Assembly: GCA_020186115.1 (NCBI GenBank)
Contig: WSYJ01000186.1
Coordinates: 868,001-932,000 of the forward strand
From: Histomonas meleagridis
Lineage: Eukaryota; Parabasalia; Tritrichomonadida; Dientamoebidae
Direction of reading: 5' to 3'
DNA length: 64,000 bases
The notes under the pieces were generated by a model. It was not told the origin of the DNA and ran no database searches. It worked only from the letters and a program-made list of their open reading frames with translations. This document shows positions 1 through 9,292 of the stretch, in pieces. Numbering within the stretch: position 1 is the first letter of the stretch; every line of letters starts with the position of its first letter. The position numbers and the translations under genes were made by a program.

Positions 1-302
1 CAAATAGAATCCCATATCTTTCAAATGAATGAAAATAATATCTCAGAAACAGTTGAAACAACAAAAAAATTTATCAACCAACAAAATCAGTTTTCATTCC
101 AACTTATTGGTCAAATAATTTATTCATATTTTAAAACACAAAAACAAATATAGAAATAATTTTTGAATTTTTTTAACAGTTTCAAAACGCAGAAGGAAAT
201 GAAGATACACAAAATAATATCATTAATATTTTTGCAAATTTTCTTATCATTAAACCAAAAGATCTAGAGAAACTTTCTTCATTCAAACTAAAAATTGCTT
301 GA
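1..302 (+). pseudogene. Decayed N-terminal fragment of a DUF3447-like ankyrin gene
   Basis: Frame 1 is open from the window edge to a stop at 151-153. Frame 3 is open from 177 to a stop at 300-302. Together they match the N-terminal helical domain seen in the intact ankyrin genes at 20959 and 55761 (minus), with recognisable stretches such as NNISETVETTKK and QIIYSYFKTQ. The closest copy is the minus-strand relic at 61502-62026. Against that copy, this one has lost about one base near 148 and changed a GAG codon to TAA at 174-176, so it is broken twice. The middle domain and ankyrin repeats do not follow directly; a GTPase gene does. It was probably part of a larger gene that starts before the window. 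Confidence 0.7.
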
Positions 303-546
303 TTTATTGATAGAAGTGTTTCCCAGTCGCAATGTTCCTTCGGTCTCATGTGGAAAATGGACAGTTTGAATGCCTAAAAAACGATCAGATTTTGTGTTAA
401 AAAGTGACAATTTTTAGCTTAATTAATCTCGACAAGGGTAAAAAAGGCTAAAATGCGGCGGTTTATTATAATTATTTGAAAAAAAAATTGCTTATAACCG
501 TCTTTTATATAAAAATGCCACCTCATTCTGTAATCTAAATAACTCT

Positions 547-3266
547 ATGCTCCCACATCACAAGACAACAATATGCGATGGCAAAGGAGAAAACAGGAAA
601 TTCAAGCATGTTCTCAAAGAATTCAAAGATGCAATGATGGAAGCACAAGGAAAGCCAATTATTTTTGTAACAATTTTTGGTTCATACCAAATTGGTAAGT
701 CCAGTACATTAAAATTACTTACCGGCGATAAGAGTATTGCTGTTGGTAATGGGAGGGATGAAGAAACTACTGGCGCTTTTATTTATGGGCCTCTTCCTTA
801 TAATGATTTTAGGAAAAAGTTTGGAATGGAAATAATTCCAAACAACGAAACTCAAATATTTTTTATTGATACAGAAGGGTCTGATGGTTTTAATGCTGGC
901 GATGGTCAAATTCAGGCCGGTCACTATCTTATGAGCCAACTTATTTATCCATATGCTGCATTATCCAGTGTTATTATATCTATGTTAGAAACAAACTTTT
1001 CAAATGGCGTAGCAGATACAATTAAAGAAATTCTCAAAACAATTGATCTTATAATTCGCGGAACGTTAAAAAGTGATTTAAGCAAAAATTTAATTGCACT
1101 TGTAAGAAATGTCCCTAAATATCAACCAAGTAAAGGCAAATTTGATAAATATCAGAAAAAAATCAAAAAAAAGTATCTATAGAAAGATACAAAATACGAT
1201 TCAATATAATGATTTTATTCCACTTTATCCAATTGATATAAATGCGGATATAATGGCACAAGGGTTTGAATTTAATCTTGGGTTCAAAATCTTTGCGCAA
1301 AGACTTATAAATCATATTGAAGAAGCTACGAAAAGAATTCACATTTGATTGGGAAAGCGCATGTGAAATGTTTGAAAATTTAATTAATTTACCTGAACAA
1401 CAAGACATCATTCAGGTTATTATTCAAATTTTTCAAGATACGCAAAATAAAAATTATGAGAACAAATATAAACCAATTGTTGAAGAAATCATTAAAAAGA
1501 AAATTCAAGAACTTGATAATAAAATTAATGAAATCGAATCATCAATTAAAGAAGGAACAATTATTGAATTACCAATTATAGATTCCGTAAAAATTATTAA
1601 AGAATTAACAGAAGAATTCGATAGTAAAATCGAAGAAGGGAAAGTTAAAGATTCAAATGTATATAAAGAATTAAAACGAAAAATTTCTGATGAAATATCA
1701 ACAAAATGTAAAGTATTTAATGAACTTAGAGATCAAATGAAACAATTACAACATAAACATTTACAAGATGAAATTAATTCGTATATCGAAACAAAGAAAA
1801 AACAATCAGAACAAACTATGACTAATAGTAAATCATCAGATTTAGGTGAACTTTTAAGGTCATGTTCATTAGATTCTGATGATTGTATTAATGAATTAAA
1901 TCGAATTGGATCCGAAGAAAAAATTGATTTTTCAATCATTATGGAAATACAAGAAAACATTAATACTGAAATACATCAAATAAATGATGAAATTAAACAA
2001 GAAGCGAAAAAAGTTGTTGAGAATAATAAGAAAGAATTAATTATAGAACTTAAGAAACAAGCCGATGTTATTATAGAAGAAGAAATTGAACAACAAAAAG
2101 CTGATATCCAAAACAGTGATATTTCGAAATATACACAAATATCAATTAGTTTATTAAGTAGTATTAAGCGCAAAATCTTAACAACACTTAAGAATGAATC
2201 CAAAGAAAAAATACCGAAAGAAATACGCAATAAAATTGACAATTATATATATAATAAGTTAATAGGTAAAATGGATGAATTAAACACAGTAATTAAACAA
2301 GAAAAAGAAACGCGAATTAAGAAAACTACAAAAGATTTAGAAGACAAAATGTTATCTTTTATATCCGAAAGAATGGCAATAGCACAAGAGAAAATTAATA
2401 ACATATTATCGACTGATGAATCCGCAATATTAAATGAAAGTCGTATTCGTAACTTAGAAAATGAATGTCAACTTGAACTCGATCGAATATGTCTTCAATC
2501 TAATATCAATCAAACTGCACGACAACAAGTTGAAGATTTCATACTTTCACAAGCTAAAAGTATATTAATCGAAATGGGACAAAACGCGCATAAAATAGCT
2601 GGAGAAAACACAGAGAAAGTAATCGAAAGCTTGAAACAAATTGCGGAATCTATAATGAAGAATGAAGTCACAGCACAAGAATATAATATCAAACGAAGTG
2701 ACTTCGAAAAGTTAAATCGAATCTCACGAAATTTAAATGATATGATAACTAATAATTGCATTAATGAATTTAAATCACGTTATTCAGGTAGTGTTAATGA
2801 AAGTATTAATAAGAAACTTGAAGATTATATCACAAGTCAAATTCAAACACATATGAAAAGTTTAAATCAACTTTCTGAAGAAGAAAGGAACAAAAGATTA
2901 ATTCAACTCAAAAGCGACTTCAAGGAAAAGATTCGAATGGAATTAGAAAGAGAAAAAATGTCAATAAGAACTGAAATGCAAAATAGGTCAGGAAGTCCTT
3001 CGGATGTATTACCATGTAATGTTGTAAGTAGACTTAATCGGAAATGTGATTACGTTATATCAGATGCAAATGAAAGCATTAGAAGTGAGTTAAAGGCATA
3101 CAGCGCTTCATTGTTAAGTGAATGCGTGGAAGAATTAAAAAATGAGGCAAAAGTAATCTCAAAGAAGAGCCAAAAATTTAAGAAGGGCGTAGGAAAGTTC
3201 TTCAAGACATTAGGAAAAGTTGCATCATATACTTTACCAAACATAGGTAAGATCATTTTGAAATAA
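547..3266 (+). pseudogene. GB1/RHD3-family (atlastin/GBP-like) GTPase with two frameshifts
   Basis: The N-terminal segment (547 to about 1160) is a large dynamin-like GTPase domain. It has a P-loop GSYQIGKSS, a switch threonine in ETTGAF, and DTEGSDG as the G3 motif typical of guanylate-binding proteins and atlastins. The usual G4 Arg-Asp reads RN here (LVRNVPK). The frame moves by one base in an A-run near 1150-1165 and again near 1325-1335, where a tail of about 640 residues continues. That tail is Glu/Lys/Ile-rich and almost entirely predicted coiled coil, with a weakly hydrophobic C-terminal end. The family acts in membrane fusion or host-defence-like GTP hydrolysis. Both shifts lie at A-runs, so either assembly error or a recent pseudogene fits. 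An M3-like GCGGTTT lies about 90 bp upstream. Confidence 0.65.
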
Positions 3267-3353
3267 GTAAAAACGAAATCAAATTGAACTTTTGTTGAAA
3301 AATTATCTGACCAAATAAGCACAGAAATACGCAAAATAGAAATGTCAAATAAG

Positions 3354-3454
3354 CAAAAGACAAAGAGAATAATAGAAATATAACAAAAAAAAAAATGATA
3401 TTCATAATTTTTTTCAGAAAGAAAAATATAAACTAGAAATTGTGCTTCGTTTTC
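3354..3454 (-). repeat. Dispersed repeat, inverted relative to the copy at 20505-20606
   Basis: About 100 bases, read on the minus strand, are nearly the same as 20505-20606 on the plus strand. Both begin at GAAAACGAAGCACAATTTCT and end at CTCTTTGTCTTTTG. In this copy the minus-strand reading frame stays open (residues ENEAQFLVYIFLSEKNYEYH). The other copy has a stop and a frame change, so the unit looks like the remnant of a coding element. The rest of 3267-3939 shows no gene. Confidence 0.6.
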
Positions 3455-3939
3455 TATAGCATTAAATGAATTATTGATACTATATATTAAACTCAATCTG
3501 ATAAACATGACTTCTCAATACATCAAAAATATTGGATCTGACCACCAAGTATATATAATATATGTACATAATTGATGATTTAATTTAATATAAATAGTAT
3601 GTTATATTATAGTGAAGATGAAATAAATTTATTTCAAAATCCGAGAAGGTGGCAAAAATAGACTTTTGTGTTGTTTACTTTTTGCTATTGTTCTATATCG
3701 TTGTAACGATAGGTAGACGAACATAAAAATATTCGTACATTTCTTTATTAATCCAATTTCTCTAAAATCTTTTCGAAATTTCAACTGTTTCAAGGAATAA
3801 AGAACTTTATAATTATTTAATTACTGAAAATATTATTAAAATCAATAAGAAAAAAATTTGTTGCTATTATTTTCTATTTATTTTGATAATTAATAATTTC
3901 AAAATAACATTTGGAATTTATTCAAAATATGTAAAACAA

Positions 3940-4585
3940 CGCTCATGGATTCTTCTGAAGGAAATAAAAGAGATATAACTAAAATACTTCTTGAACTAAG
4001 AGAGGTTGATGTTAATGATAAAGGTATTTATTTATTTTATTTGATATTTATCTTAATAATTTGAAATTTTAAAATAATATTTGGAAATTATTTTAATTAT
4101 TTTGGACACTTATGTATGCATCTATCAATGGTTGTATAGAAAATGTTAAATTACTTCTTGAACAAGAAAAAATAGATGTTAATGCTAAAGATATTTATTT
4201 GTTTTATTTGATATTTATTTTAATTGTTTAGCATTTTGAAATAATATTTGGAAATTTTTAAATTATTTGAAACAGCACATATGAAAGCATCTCAAAATGG
4301 CCACTTCGAAATAGTTAAATTATTTACTAAACAAAAAGGAATTAATATTAATGAAAAAGGTATTTATTTACCTTGTTTAAAATTTAATATAATTATTTTA
4401 TTTTTCAAAATAATATTTTGAAATTATTTAAATAATTTAGAACAGCACTTAATATTGCTTCTCAAAAAGGTTATACAGAAATAGCTAAATTACTTCGAGG
4501 TCATATTTTAATAAAAATTTCTATTTATATATTTAATGTTACTTCATTGGTGTTATCGTGCAAACTCATCCAAAACAATTTGTAA
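3940..4585 (+). pseudogene. Ankyrin-block remnant with intron-like spacers
   Basis: Four ankyrin blocks are visible. Blocks 3940-4023, 4107-4190 and 4276-4359 are exactly 84 nt each, and a terminal block runs from 4446 to a stop at 4583-4585. Typical residues are IVKLF, VKLLLEQ and DVNAK. Spacers are 4024-4106 (83 nt), 4191-4275 (85 nt) and 4360-4445 (86 nt). The first and third start with GTATTTATTT, and the last two end in AACAG, so the third is a complete GT-AG candidate. Upstream, 3854-3939 resembles half of another spacer. No N-terminal domain precedes it, so the remnant cannot be a complete gene. It may once have been joined to the fragment at 1-302, with the GTPase gene now in between, but that is inference. 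Confidence 0.6.
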
Positions 4586-5033
4586 CATATGAATTGCATG
4601 TTTCATATAAAAAATCGAAAGTAATTTACATATAATAAATTAGCATTCACATTATTTAACAAACTAAAGAAAAAAGTTTAAATTTTATTTAATAATTTGT
4701 TGAAAAAAGATCTTTTTTTGCAACCTATAATAATTAACCTAAAACAAATTTAAAATAAATTTGTTAAACACCTTTTTGATTAGACCAAGCTGACAATTCC
4801 GTGACATAAGTTGATGTTTTTTATTTTTTATGATGAAACACTCTCAAAAATTGATTTTATTTTTGTACACATAATGTCACAAAAACCCCCTTCAAAGACG
4901 TTGAGGAATGCTATGTGTTTGTCTTTGTGAGACTATTTGAATCATACACTTTTTGTAAACCTTGCAAAGAAGACACTTTTTTGGTGATGTGATATGGGCT
5001 CAAACGGAGAATATTGAGCTGGCACTTTTTCAG
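4586..5033. other. Intergenic stretch without a recognised gene
   Basis: AT-rich sequence between the ankyrin remnant and the RING gene. I see no ORF with coding character, RNA gene or repeat. The frame of the RING gene is open back to 4959 but has no ATG before 5034. Confidence 0.5.
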
Positions 5034-5897
5034 ATGGGAGTAAAAAAGAAAGAGCTTAAATACCCAGAGGTAGGTTATCATATATTTACAACAATGCTTG
5101 CATTGGGTGCAATAATTTTATCGAAATTTGCAGAAGGTAAGCTTCCGATGTTGCTATGTGATGCATTTCTAATCTTGCTTTTTTTTAGAAGATTGAATAG
5201 CATCACAAAGCAAGTTGAAACTGTTAGTAAAGGGGAAATAGAGTATCCTTCACTTGTAAGCATTCTCGATTCTTTAATGATACCAGAAATTAGTTGTTCA
5301 ATATGGGGCCTTTGGCTTTTATTTTCTTATGCAGTTTTTCAAAAGCAAAAAATGGACTTTTCTGAAGCAATTATTATTACCATTCTTATTTCACAAATAA
5401 TGTTTATGATAATGATAATTGTTCAACAGATTTTTCTCTCATTTTTCTTTACTACTTGTGTTGGTCATGGGTTCTTTTTGTTTTCATTACTTCCTCGGAT
5501 TATTGCTGGCATAAGATCATTTTTAACATCTTTCATTTGGTTTCAAGCCATATCAAATTTCACCATCTGTACGAAGGAGATACAAATTTCTTATTTACTT
5601 ACCAAAACTATAATCTCTTTAGTATGGGTTTATGATTTTATACGCTTACTCCATTCGAAGGATTTTCCACCAGAGTTTGGTACTAAACACGAAAGTGAAG
5701 GATTTCAGTGTCCTGTTTGCTTAGAAACTGTTTTCTTCTACGTGACACTTCCATGTTCTCATCACTTTTGTTTATCTTGCTTTTGCAAATGGGGATCAAT
5801 ACAAAATACGTGCCCTGTTTGCAGAAAGAAATTTTTGTCATGGATACACCAAGCAAAATTCAAGAAACTTTTTCCAATATCTTTGGTGATTATGTAA
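5034..5897 (+). CDS. RING-finger multi-pass membrane protein (probable E3 ubiquitin ligase)
   Basis: About 287 residues from the first in-frame ATG. The N-terminal two thirds hold several hydrophobic helices (for example around FTTMLALGAIILSKF, IIITILISQIMFMIMIIVQQ and LISLVWVYDF). The C-terminal part has a C3HC4 RING from about residue 226, with CPVC, a central CSHHFCLSC and a final CPVCRK, so the zinc ligands are complete. Such proteins usually ubiquitinate membrane or ER clients; the substrate cannot be told from sequence. The reading frame extends 24 codons upstream without an ATG and looks coding there, so a short 5' exon may be missing from this model. Confidence 0.8.
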   Translation: MGVKKKELKYPEVGYHIFTTMLALGAIILSKFAEGKLPMLLCDAFLILLFFRRLNSITKQVETVSKGEIEYPSLVSILDSLMIPEISCSIWGLWLLFSYAVFQKQKMDFSEAIIITILISQIMFMIMIIVQQIFLSFFFTTCVGHGFFLFSLLPRIIAGIRSFLTSFIWFQAISNFTICTKEIQISYLLTKTIISLVWVYDFIRLLHSKDFPPEFGTKHESEGFQCPVCLETVFFYVTLPCSHHFCLSCFCKWGSIQNTCPVCRKKFLSWIHQAKFKKLFPISLVIM

Positions 5898-6475
5898 TTG
5901 TTAGTAAATATGTTTGTTAATTTAATCTTTCTTTAAATGATAAAGTAAAAAGAGCTTTTTGCATTTTCTAAAATGATTCGAATTATGATAATTTGATGAA
6001 ACTAATTTTGTTCAACAAAAAAACGATTTTTTGCCGGGGAAATGAGTAAACAATTCAAAAGAAATCTTGATTTTGGTCATATCACAGCGCGCCTGACAAA
6101 AAATGACACACAGCGGTTATTTTTCGTTTTTGGAACGCATTAATTCGAATTAACAAAGTTTGTTTGATGATGAAATCTTGAAACTAAAGATAACATCAAG
6201 TTCAAAGCAAGTTGAATCTTGTTATCAATCGAAGATGATTTTTACAAAAAATTTCTATTTAGTTCAATATGAAAGACTGTAGAGATGAATTTTTGATCGT
6301 AATCTAACCGCTGTTCAAAGTTAAATTATTTTACTTTTTGGTGTAAAAAAACAACATCCTGATTTGAATATAAAAAAACGACACACGACTCAAAAAGTTA
6401 CCATTACACGAACGATAGATTGGAAGTTTGCACAGAAATTTCTAAAAAGTAAAATGAAATCATTGCGTGCAAAAT
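5898..6475. other. Intergenic stretch without a recognised gene
   Basis: Between the convergent RING and Ras-like genes. It contains two M3-like hexamers on the plus strand (GCGGTTATT near 6115 and ACCGCTGT near 6307) with no ORF downstream of them. They may be chance, or mark a non-coding transcript. Confidence 0.35.
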
Positions 6476-7039
6476 TTATTGTATTTGGCAGCTACACCCA
6501 GGTTCTGCATCCTTTTTAGTTGTTTTCTTTTCTTTGTTCTTAGAAAGTAAAAGTTTGAGAATTCCTTCATATAGTTCCTGAATATTTATATTTTCTTTTG
6601 CAGATGTTTCATAAATTTGGCAGCCGATTTCTTTTGCAAGATTTTCACCATCAGCAACAGGAACCGAATCTGGACCACGTAAGTCACATTTGTTTGCAGC
6701 AATGATGCAAGGGATAGAATCAGTACCTTTAGCAAGTAAAGCCTCACCGTGGATTTCTTTTAATGAACTAACAGAAACCGGATCCAAAATTGAATATACT
6801 AATATAAAACCTTCAACCGAGCTCATATTACGGAAACGCATTGACTGGAAGTCATCTTGACCAGCAGTATCTATAATTTCAATTGACAATGTTTCACCTT
6901 CAAAATCTATGGTTTTAATGAATTCATCTTCAATTGTTGGAATATAACCATCAGTGAACTCTCCTTTTACGAACTGAAGTGTGATAGATGTCTTCCCAAC
7001 GCCGCCTCCGCCAAACATGCCGATTTTGATGGTTTTCAT
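6476..7039 (-). CDS. Ras-family small GTPase with C-terminal CQIQ box
   Basis: 187 residues, the usual length for the Ras family. All nucleotide-binding motifs are present: P-loop GGGGVGKTS at residues 10-18, effector-loop threonine in YIPTIED, DTAGQDD, NKCD and ETSAKEN. It lacks the paired-cysteine end of Rabs. It ends CSCQIQ, which fits a CAAX box; a final glutamine generally favours farnesylation, and the nearby cysteine could be palmitoylated. The sequence is closest to Ras/Rap-type signalling GTPases, but a specific orthologue cannot be named. An M3-like element lies at 7134-7141 in the sense direction, about 95 bp upstream of the ATG. Confidence 0.92.
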   Translation of the reverse strand: MKTIKIGMFGGGGVGKTSITLQFVKGEFTDGYIPTIEDEFIKTIDFEGETLSIEIIDTAGQDDFQSMRFRNMSSVEGFILVYSILDPVSVSSLKEIHGEALLAKGTDSIPCIIAANKCDLRGPDSVPVADGENLAKEIGCQIYETSAKENINIQELYEGILKLLLSKNKEKKTTKKDAEPGCSCQIQ

Positions 7040-7637
7040 TGTAGGATATAAAAGCTTTTTTCAAATATTCTGTTGAATAGGAAGTTTTTGTCAAAAAGTT
7101 AAGTTTCCATTGATATTCGTTACGGTTTTATTCCAACCGTTGTGGTTATCATACTTTTATTCCATACAAATTTGAGATAAAACTCCCAAGAAACTATTGG
7201 GCGTAAACCTATGAAACTCAATCTTGTTCGGCTGAATTATTTATTCAATGACACCGAAAGTTTTTTACAAAACATCAGCACGGAACTCAAAAACACCATG
7301 CCCACTTTGATTCCACTATCACATTAATATTATCTTCTTATGTGGCAGATTATTTCTAGAATTTTTTTAAATTTGTTTTGGAAATTATTGTAAGTAATCT
7401 CTTTGTTAACGAAATTTTTATGTATATATATTGAACGAATCTCCAAAAAAGTTTTTTCTTATGAAATAGTTTTGAACATCAAAAATAAACCAAAAGATTT
7501 ATGTCTTTTTTTTGGCAAAAATTTTTCTTTCAAAGGCGCTATTAAAACTTTAAAAGAGTAACGTAAATTATTTTAAACTGTTTGTAAAAACAATAAAAAT
7601 AACAAAAGTCTTTATACATTTAAAAACAATTTACTTT
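7040..7637. other. Upstream region of the Ras-like gene
   Basis: Contains the M3-like AACGGTTG (minus strand, 7134-7141). Otherwise it is AT-rich without a recognised gene. Confidence 0.4.
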
Positions 7638-8892
7638 CTAAAATTTTTTGGGTGAAAAAAATGCTTTTTCATAAACAAAGGATTGAGCAAGAATGATTTC
7701 AATAATGTCGTTTGTCCAATAATCAGGTGGTATATTTTTAAGTTTGTCAAGTAAATCACATTGCTTCAACTTCATTAGTTCTGGTGATATGTATGTCATC
7801 ATTGAAGCACAAATATATACCTGTGTCATTGCAATTTTTGAGGGTTCACTCACATACAAATCCCAAATACGAAGTAACACAGAAATTGAAAATTCACGTA
7901 CAAGCATACAGTTCATCCATCGAATAGCAAAGGAAGTGTATTGAACGTTCTCTTGCTCTAGATAATTATATAATTCTGGATCAACTTTCCCAATAACACG
8001 ATGTAACTGATCAATCATCTTATACATCCCAGGCTGATCTTTCGTATAAAAGTCTTGAACTCCATCTAAAAACTTGTTGAAGCACCAAAAAGAATCTGCT
8101 TCAACTTCATTTAATTCTGTTGCCGATAGGCTATCGACGTCGGTTTTCAACACAATATCTTCTATCGTCATCGTTTTGAAGTGTTGTGATAAGAAAACAA
8201 TAAAAAATGGAAATAAAACATCATTCATTCCTTGAACATAACCTGATGCTGGATGCCTTACTGCATACGTGAATAAAACATGTTGAAATATTGTGCTAAC
8301 TTTTTCATTTCGTAATAAAGGTGATTGCATACGTGGTAAATCACGTAATATTTGTGATAATATGTCTCGCTGTGATGAGGTCCATAAAATTTGTTGTTGA
8401 GGATCAAAAAATCTATTTAAACAATCAAAATAGTCTTTACGCTTATGCTGTAATGTTGAAAATGATTGATCTGATATTATAGGTTCATAATCTAAAAAAA
8501 TCCGCCACGCGCGGGGGCGATATTGTCGTGGAATTCCTGACCAAGCAATTTTTCTCATAATTTCAACATCTACAATTTGTGATGAAAGCGCCACCATGAT
8601 TTGTTTATGTTGCTTAATATGTTCACTATTAACAAGTGATTCATCTGATAATTCATTGGGAGTGAATTGATTGTTGTCTTGATTACTTGTTAAATTCGTC
8701 TTTTTTTGAATGATGTACGATAGGAACCATTCAATTGACTAAAAAGAAAAAAATAACATATTTTATTTCTGCCTTCTAAATTCATTTAAACACCAAAATT
8801 AACAAAATTGAATAGCTACATGACTTTGTCCAGTCATGACCGACATGATAATTGGATGAAGTATAAATCCTTTTGTTGGGAATGCCTGACAT
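7638..8892 (-). CDS. TBC-domain Rab GTPase-activating protein, TBC1D22-like, with a probable intron
   Basis: The ORF from 8597 encodes 319 residues of TBC domain. IAWSGIPRQYRPRAWR is the family entry motif. The catalytic region DIPRM is kept, with the arginine finger position in LRDLPRMQSPLL and the glutamine finger in SGYVQGMND. Similarity is highest to the TBC1D22 group, which acts on Golgi Rabs. The frame is open upstream from 8597 to 8738 with coding character, then meets TTTTTAG at 8739. A candidate first exon at 8892-8794 starts MSGIPNKRIYTSS. Joining it across 8793-8739 (55 nt, GTG to TAG) keeps frame and gives 399 residues. If this intron is wrong, the protein starts at 8597. Confidence 0.85.
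8739..8793 (-). other. Candidate 55-nt intron in the TBC gene
   Basis: Minus strand. The 5' side reads GTGTTTAAAT; the 3' side is a long T/C tract ending TTTTTAG. Removal joins a 99-nt exon to a 1101-nt exon, both phase 0. The signals do not match the published T. vaginalis consensus (GTATGT and ACTAACACACAG), so the call rests on frame and coding character only. Confidence 0.4.
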
Positions 8893-9292
8893 GTGATTTG
8901 ATAAACTTTTAATATGCTAACAGACTAAGTAAATTTTGACTTCAAGTTGGATTAAATAATGATTGTGTGATAAAACGATTAAATGTCTATCATTTTGTGG
9001 TCAGGTAATATGTTCGCTATTTTCAAAATTTCATGAGATTTTTTTAGAAATTTTAGTATCAGTGCAACCCCAAAAGGAAACTAAAGAAATACAACTATGA
9101 TTTATTGAATAAAAAAAAATTTAATAACAAATTCTTTTATAAAATCAATTTTCACAAAAGCTTAGACTATTTAAATAATTAAAAATTTCTGACGTATTTT
9201 GCATATAAATGTTTATTATGTATGTCACATAAATTTTATTACTGAGAAAAAGAATTTTTTCGAAAAATGTGTACGTTTATTTTTGAACTTCA
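8893..9292. other. Intergenic region between divergent TBC and TOG genes
   Basis: 400 bases shared as upstream region by two divergent genes. No ORF or clear M3 element was seen. TCAAAT lies just before the candidate TBC ATG at 8892. Confidence 0.4.

Noticed and set aside
148-179. Tiny intron ending in AACAG between the two frames of the first fragment
   Set aside because: The homologous copy at 61770-62026 shows continuous coding sequence here, so the break is a base loss plus a stop mutation.
1168-1177. 10-nt GT-AG unit (GTATCTATAG) that would repair the first GTPase frameshift
   Set aside because: Far too short for a spliceosomal intron; a one-base change in the neighbouring A-run explains the shift equally well.
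3050-3508. 152-codon minus-strand ORF as a gene
   Set aside because: Half of it is antisense to the GTPase tail; only the dispersed-repeat part has protein character.
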